From the NCBI RefSeq assembly GCF_002592005.1, contig NZ_NVQF01000002.1, positions 62,001-126,000 of the forward strand: a stretch of 64,000 bases of DNA, read 5' to 3'. The DNA is from Mycolicibacterium palauense. GTDB lineage: Bacteria > Actinomycetota > Actinomycetes > Mycobacteriales > Mycobacteriaceae. The position numbers and the translations under genes are program-made. The notes beneath the pieces were generated by a model. That model searched no databases, was not told where the DNA came from, and was given only the letters and a program-made list of their open reading frames with translations. Each line of letters starts with the position of its first letter. Position 1 is the first letter of the stretch. Positions 59,697 to 64,000 of the stretch are shown piece by piece.

Positions 59697-60581
59697 ATGA
59701 CCCGACCCGAGACCCCAGCTGCAGCGTCGTCTGCGGCACCACCGGTGATCGACTGCCTGGTCAACGTGCACTTCGGCGAGACCGAACACCAGCCCCAGTT
59801 CATGACGAAGGTCCGCGACGACTACTTCAAGGGCCCCAAGTCGATGTTCGACCCGGTGGACCTGTCCGAGTTGCTCGACGAGATGGACGAGCACGGTGTG
59901 GCCAAGGCCATCCTGATGGACAACCTGGCCAAGCCGTCGGTCACGGCCCGCAAGTTCGTCGAGGCCCGCCCCGACCGCTTCGCGCTCGCGATGGGCGGGG
60001 TCAACCTGCTGCGCCCGGTGGCCTCGCTGCGGGAGCTGTCCGCGACGGTGGCCGACCTGCCGGTGGCCTACGCGGTGGTCGGGCCCAGCTTCTGGGCCGA
60101 CGGCCAGTACCCGCCCAGCGACGCGGTCTACTACCCGCTGTACGCCAAGTGCGCCGAGATCGAGCTGCCGCTGTGCGTCAACACCGGGATCCCGGGGCCC
60201 CCGATCCCCGGTGAGGTGCAGAACCCGATCCACCTGGACCGGGTGTGCGTACGTTTCCCCGAGCTCAAACTGTGCATGATTCACGGCGCGGATCCCTGGT
60301 GGGACATCGCGATCCGGATGTTGATCAAATACCGGAACCTGCGGTTGATGACCTCGGCATGGTCGCCGAAGCGGTTGCCGGACGCCCTGCTGCACTACAT
60401 GCGGACCCGTGGGCCCAAGAAGATCATCTTCGCCTCCGACTGGCCGGTGCTGCGCCAGCATCGGGTGGTGCCGGAGGCCAAGGCTCTCGACCTGCCCGCC
60501 GAGGCGCTGGAAAGCTATCTGTACCACAATGCCGACGAGTTCTTCTTCGGCGGACAGTCCGACCGAGATCAGGAGCGGTGA
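59697..60581 (+). CDS. ACMSD-type amidohydrolase, short form
   Basis: A 294-residue relative of the amidohydrolase at 56703. The N-terminal motif region is DCLVNVHFGE, so again the usual first H-x-H is degenerate (V-N-V-H). Later candidate ligands are His in CMIHGADPWWD and Asp in IFASDWPVLRQ. The two amidohydrolase genes flank the ligase, which suggests successive ring or side-chain cleavage steps. It overlaps the next gene by one base (TGATG). Whether it is metal-active is uncertain because of the altered motif. Confidence 0.87.
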   Translation: MTRPETPAAASSAAPPVIDCLVNVHFGETEHQPQFMTKVRDDYFKGPKSMFDPVDLSELLDEMDEHGVAKAILMDNLAKPSVTARKFVEARPDRFALAMGGVNLLRPVASLRELSATVADLPVAYAVVGPSFWADGQYPPSDAVYYPLYAKCAEIELPLCVNTGIPGPPIPGEVQNPIHLDRVCVRFPELKLCMIHGADPWWDIAIRMLIKYRNLRLMTSAWSPKRLPDALLHYMRTRGPKKIIFASDWPVLRQHRVVPEAKALDLPAEALESYLYHNADEFFFGGQSDRDQER

Positions 60582-61648
60582 TGGATCGTTACGAGTTGCG
60601 CCGGCTGGACTACAGCCTGACCGAGGACCACACCGACCTGCAGGCCGCCTACCGTCAGCTGCTGGAGGCGCACTGCCCGATCGAGACGGTGTGGGCCGCC
60701 CAGGAGACCGGGTTCGACAAGAGCCTGTGGGAACGCCTGTGCGCCATGGGTGCCACGTCGATGGCGGTGGGTGAGCAGGCCGGCGGCGACGGGGCGACAC
60801 TGGTGGACCTGGTGCTCGTCGCCGAGGAACTGGGCCGCGCCCTGGCTCCGGTGCCGTGGATCGATCACGTCTGCGCCGCACGGCTGGCCGAGCGCCTGGG
60901 TGTCGTCGAGTCGGACGTGATCGAGGGCAGTCGTCTCCTGGCCCTGGATGCGTCCCCGCAGGCTCAGGCCGGCCCCCGGCTCGTCGGGTCGGCGTCGATC
61001 GCCGACGGGATCGTCGTGTGTGACGGTGCGGACGTCGTCCTGCTGACCTACGCCACCAGGCCCGCACGGGTGGCCAACCTCGGTCAACTGCCCATGGGGT
61101 GGGTGGATCCGGCGTCCGCCGACACCCGCACGGTCCTCGGTTCGGGCCCGGATGCGCTCGCGGCCTACCGGCGCGCCCTCGACGAGTGGCAGGTGCTCAC
61201 GGCCGCCGCGCTGTGCGGTCTGGTCGAGCAGACGATGACCATCGCCGCGGAGTTCGCCAAGACCCGCTACACCCTCGGTGTCCCGATCTCCACGCTGCAG
61301 GCGATCTCCCACCCGCTGGCGAACATGGCCATCGTCGTGCAGGGCGGGCGCAACCTGGCCCGGCGCGCGGCCTGGTTCCTCGACAACGAGCCCGAGGAGC
61401 GGCCCGAACTGCCGGGCTGTGCGTTCGTGTTCATGGCCGAGGAGGCGCCGAAGGCGGCCACGATGGCGGTGCACGTGCAGGGCGGTCTGGGGGTGTCCAC
61501 CGAGGCCGCGGCGACCGCCTATCTCGTGCGCGCCCGTGGTTGGGCGCTGGCCGGGGGCGATCCCGGGCTCACCGCCAAGCACATCGCCGAGATCGTCGCC
61601 CGGCGCGAGGGCGCGCACACCCCCGAGTCCGTCGCCGAGACGGTGTAA
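60581..61648 (+). CDS. Acyl-CoA dehydrogenase, degenerate subunit (probable partner of the next gene)
   Basis: A 355-residue acyl-CoA-dehydrogenase-like protein lacking several usual elements: no SEPxxGSD active-site loop, no EGT-type Glu near the end; its C-terminus has AMAVHVQGGLGVSTEAAATA in the FAD/partner region. The last third matches the helical domain. In actinobacterial steroid degradation, such incomplete proteins pair with a complete neighbour to form alpha2-beta2 enzymes, with the active site shared. The start ATG overlaps the preceding stop and the next dehydrogenase follows 14 bp later, so a heteromeric enzyme is the best reading. Confidence 0.85.
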   Translation: MDRYELRRLDYSLTEDHTDLQAAYRQLLEAHCPIETVWAAQETGFDKSLWERLCAMGATSMAVGEQAGGDGATLVDLVLVAEELGRALAPVPWIDHVCAARLAERLGVVESDVIEGSRLLALDASPQAQAGPRLVGSASIADGIVVCDGADVVLLTYATRPARVANLGQLPMGWVDPASADTRTVLGSGPDALAAYRRALDEWQVLTAAALCGLVEQTMTIAAEFAKTRYTLGVPISTLQAISHPLANMAIVVQGGRNLARRAAWFLDNEPEERPELPGCAFVFMAEEAPKAATMAVHVQGGLGVSTEAAATAYLVRARGWALAGGDPGLTAKHIAEIVARREGAHTPESVAETV

Positions 61649-61662
61649 AGGAATTTCCCACA

Positions 61663-62850
61663 ATGGATTTCACCCTGGTAGACCTGGACGACGATGACCG
61701 GGCATTCCTGACCGAGGTGCGGGACTTCCTCGCCGAACACGTGACCGACGAGGTCCGTCGCCGTGACCGCGACACCGGCGACAACTTCGACGAGGGTGTG
61801 CACCTGGCGATCGGCGCCGCGGGCTATCTGGAGAAGGAGTGGAGGCCGGAGTCCGAGGGCGGCTTCACCCGGGTCCGGCGCCGCATCTGGGAGCTGGAGA
61901 AGCGGCGCGTGCACGTCCCGTGGGTGACGTGGGGGACCACCTCGATGGTGGCGCGGGCGGTGGCGGCGTTCGGGAAGCCCGAGCTGGTGGACGAGGTGCT
62001 GCCGAAGGTCTTCAGCGGGCATGTCCGGATGTGTCTGGGCTACACCGAACCCGAGGGCGGCTCGGACATCGCCACCTGCAAGACCAGGGCCGTGCGCGAC
62101 GGCGACCAGTGGGTGATCAACGGCTCGAAGATGTTCACCACGGGTGCGCACAACTGCCAGTACGTCTTCCTCATCACCAACACCGATCCGGGCGCGCGCA
62201 AACACAAGAGCCTGAGCATGTTCCTGGTGCCGTTGGACCTGCCGGGAATCGAGATCCAGGGTATCCGCACCGTCGACGGGGACCGGACCAACATCGTCTA
62301 CTACAGCGATGTGCGGGTCGACGACAAGTACCTGCTCGGGGAGGTCAACGGCGGCTGGACGGTGCTGCGCGGCCCGCTGGACGCCGAGCACGGCGCGGTG
62401 GCCTCGGCGCCCGACGGGCTGCAGGACGTGACCATCATGGCCCACCAGGCCGGGTTCATGTCCGCGGCCGTCGACGCCGTGGCGGCCCGGGTCGCCCGGC
62501 CCGGGCCCGACGGCCGGCGGCCGGTCGATGACGGTTCGGTGGCCTATCGGCTCGGGCGCAGCACCGCGCGGCTGGAGGCCGCCCTGTCCACGCCGAGCAT
62601 CTTCGGCCGGGTCTCGCAGGCGCAGACCATGCGCGACATCAGCGCGGACCTGATGGACATCGCCGGGCCGGCCTCGGTGCTGCCGATCGAGACCGACGGT
62701 GCCGCCGACGACGGCGCCTCGGAGTACCTGTACCGCTTCGCGCCGCTGGCCGGGATCTACGGGGGCACCCTGGAGGTGTTCCGGAACATGATCGCCCAGC
62801 ACGTCCTGGGGCTGGGTAAGCCCGCCTACGCCGCCCCGGCCAACAAGTAG
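61663..62850 (+). CDS. Acyl-CoA dehydrogenase, second subunit of a probable heteromer
   Basis: A 395-residue acyl-CoA dehydrogenase. LGYTEPEGGSDIATCKTRA and WVINGSKMFTTGAHNCQYV give the FAD/substrate loops. Near the C-terminus the usual catalytic motif is YGGTLEVFRNMIA, so the classical Glu in EGT is Gly. Such GGT variants are found in subunits of the steroid-type heterotetrameric dehydrogenases. Together with the protein at 60581 this suggests a dehydrogenase for bulky acyl-CoA. It is the last gene before the palindromic element at 62861. Confidence 0.9.
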   Translation: MDFTLVDLDDDDRAFLTEVRDFLAEHVTDEVRRRDRDTGDNFDEGVHLAIGAAGYLEKEWRPESEGGFTRVRRRIWELEKRRVHVPWVTWGTTSMVARAVAAFGKPELVDEVLPKVFSGHVRMCLGYTEPEGGSDIATCKTRAVRDGDQWVINGSKMFTTGAHNCQYVFLITNTDPGARKHKSLSMFLVPLDLPGIEIQGIRTVDGDRTNIVYYSDVRVDDKYLLGEVNGGWTVLRGPLDAEHGAVASAPDGLQDVTIMAHQAGFMSAAVDAVAARVARPGPDGRRPVDDGSVAYRLGRSTARLEAALSTPSIFGRVSQAQTMRDISADLMDIAGPASVLPIETDGAADDGASEYLYRFAPLAGIYGGTLEVFRNMIAQHVLGLGKPAYAAPANK

Positions 62851-62860
62851 TCGCCTTCCC

Positions 62861-62922
62861 GCCGAAACTGCATCTTCTGCACGCAACGCGCAAGTGGAGC
62901 GTTCACAAGATGCAGTCTCGGC
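62861..62922. repeat. Nested palindromic intergenic element, copy B
   Basis: Arms 62861-62876 (GCCGAAACTGCATCTT) and 62907-62922 are reverse complements with one mismatch. Inner arms TGCACGC (62878-62884) and GCGTTCA (62899-62905) pair with one mismatch. It lies between two convergent operons and can act as a bidirectional terminator. It shares the opening CGCCGAA and nested inner GCACG with the element at 22252-22316. Confidence 0.65.
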
Positions 62923-62938
62923 GCGGGAGTCGCCGGCG

Positions 62939-64000
62939 TCAGGCGATGGCGCCGGTCTTCTTCAGCTCCTCGATCCGGTCCCAGTCGATGCCGAGCTCCA
63001 TCAACACCAGCTCGGTGTGCTCGGAGGCCTGCGGCGCCCGGGTGGTCTCCAGCGCCTCGTGGTTGAACTGCACCGGCCCGCGCACCACCTTGAACGGCTC
63101 GCCCCCGTCGGCGGCCTCGACCTCGACGATCATGTCGTTGGCGATCGCCTGTTCGTCGGTGCTCAGGTCCATCAGGCTCTGGAACGGCGCCCACTGGCCC
63201 CGCATCGTCTTGAGGTGCTGGCGCCAGTACTCGAACGGCTTGCTGCGGATCGCCTCGGCGATCAGTGCCCCGCCCTCGGTGGCGTTCTCGATCAGCGGCA
63301 TCACGTCGGAGAACCGGGGGTCGTCGGCCAGTTCGGGCAGGCCCAGATGCTCGAAGGTGTCCCGGATGTAGCCGGTCGGGCTGACGATGCACAGGTTGAT
63401 GGTGCCGCCGTCGGAGGTCTCGTAGTTGGCCATGAACGGGTTGACCGACGGGCCCGACGCGTTCGGCATCTGCGAACGCATGGTCTCGCCGGTCTCCATG
63501 CCCTGGGTGACGCTGGCGCCGGCGGCCCACCACGCGGTGCTCAGCAGCGAGACGTCGATCTCGGCGGTCTCGCCGGTGCGCTCCCGGTGGAACAGGGCCG
63601 CCGAGATGCCCCCGGCGATGTTCATCCCGCCGATCGAGTCGCCGAAGGCCGGGATGCCCTGCGAGAGTGCCCCACCGAGCTCCTCCGGGGTCAGCGCGTG
63701 GCCGATGCCGCTGCGGGTCCAGAAGGCGGTGCCGTCGAAACCGCCGGTGTTGCGTTCCGGGCCCTTGTCGCCGTAGGCGCTGCCGCGGGCATAGATGATG
63801 TCGGGATTGGCCGCCCGGATGTGCTCGAGATCGAACTTGTTCTTCTGCCGTTGGGCCGGCATGTAATTGGTCAGGAAGACGTCGGCGGTCTTGGCGAGCT
63901 CGTAGAGCATCTCCTGGCCGCCGGGGGTCGACACGTCGATTCCCACGCTGCGCTTGCCGCGGTTGGGATGCTCGATCAGCGGGTGCCGGTCGGGATCGAG
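62939..64000 (-). CDS. Family III CoA-transferase (CaiB/BaiF), N-terminus outside the window
   Basis: 354 codons of a CoA-transferase, running off the right edge. YARGSAYGDKGPERNTGGFD, IPAFGDSIGGMNIAGGI (likely catalytic Asp in FGDS) and LFHRERTGETAEIDVSLLST match the family, with ASGPSVNPFMANYETSDG in the second domain. The visible sequence already starts inside the CoA-binding region (LDPDRHPLIEHPNRGKRSVG), so about 40-60 residues are missing. It is a different lineage from the CoA-transferase at 39125. It faces the dehydrogenase operon across the palindromic element. Confidence 0.92.
   Translation of the reverse strand, partial: LDPDRHPLIEHPNRGKRSVGIDVSTPGGQEMLYELAKTADVFLTNYMPAQRQKNKFDLEHIRAANPDIIYARGSAYGDKGPERNTGGFDGTAFWTRSGIGHALTPEELGGALSQGIPAFGDSIGGMNIAGGISAALFHRERTGETAEIDVSLLSTAWWAAGASVTQGMETGETMRSQMPNASGPSVNPFMANYETSDGGTINLCIVSPTGYIRDTFEHLGLPELADDPRFSDVMPLIENATEGGALIAEAIRSKPFEYWRQHLKTMRGQWAPFQSLMDLSTDEQAIANDMIVEVEAADGGEPFKVVRGPVQFNHEALETTRAPQASEHTELVLMELGIDWDRIEELKKTGAIA

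Noticed and set aside
57936..61067. A 1043-codon open frame on the minus strand
   Set aside because: It is antisense to the amidohydrolase, ligase and dehydrogenase genes, which have full domain patterns. The frame is rich in His/Arg/Gly as expected for a GC-rich shadow and has no recognisable domain.

Overview
The window is high-GC actinobacterial DNA and almost certainly comes from a mycobacterium, probably a fast-growing Mycolicibacterium-type genome. The main evidence is conserved order. From about 10.6 to 26.8 kb, genes follow the M. tuberculosis Rv0756c-Rv0772 segment: Rv0756c-like, phoP, phoR, HIT protein, adhB, Rv0762c-like, ferredoxin, cyp51, SDR, cyp123, TetR, aldA, SDR, hydroxyisobutyrate-type dehydrogenase, carboxymuconolactone-decarboxylase-type protein and purD. 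The left edge carries otsA preceded by a 54-residue Rv3489-like ORF. Operators resembling KstR, IdeR and PhoP sites, GTG starts and leaderless-looking promoters fit the same group. No phage, insertion sequence, CRISPR array or replication origin was seen.

Layout. 0-10.5 kb: otsA (3' part outside the window), a small secreted Ibp1-like protein, a crotonase and an SDR behind a perfect KstR-type box, a beta-hydroxyacid dehydrogenase, a secreted VanX-type dipeptidase, a glycine-rich winged-helix regulator with its operator, a MarR regulator, an LLM oxidoreductase, and a large secreted protein ending in a GH64-like beta-1,3-glucanase domain. 10.5-26.8 kb: tRNA-Thr(TGT) and the conserved phoPR/cyp51/aldA/purD block. 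A TetR protein sits between the two divergent arms and has two matching palindromes around its start and in front of aldA. 26.6-32.8 kb: a Bfd-type ferredoxin with an IdeR box, then a tightly overlapping five-gene operon (SDR, SDR, APH-like kinase, flavin monooxygenase, alpha/beta hydrolase), and a DM13 membrane protein facing it.

32.9-64 kb is a dense accessory catabolic region built from CoA-linked enzymes: four acyl-CoA dehydrogenases, four acyl-CoA ligases, five crotonases, a thiolase, two family III CoA-transferases, a thioesterase, three SDRs, an NDMA-type alcohol dehydrogenase, a Baeyer-Villiger-type monooxygenase, a DapA-type aldolase and two ACMSD-type amidohydrolases. It is controlled by two GntR and one TetR regulators. 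It falls into five translationally coupled units with palindromic operators between them. The logic inferred is oxidation of an alcohol to a ketone, ring or chain opening by the monooxygenase, CoA activation, beta-oxidation-like steps with unusual crotonases, and retro-aldol or decarboxylation steps. The substrate cannot be named from sequence alone; a cyclic or branched lipid, terpenoid or steroid-derived acid is the inference. Several enzymes are of types linked to the redox cofactor mycofactocin.
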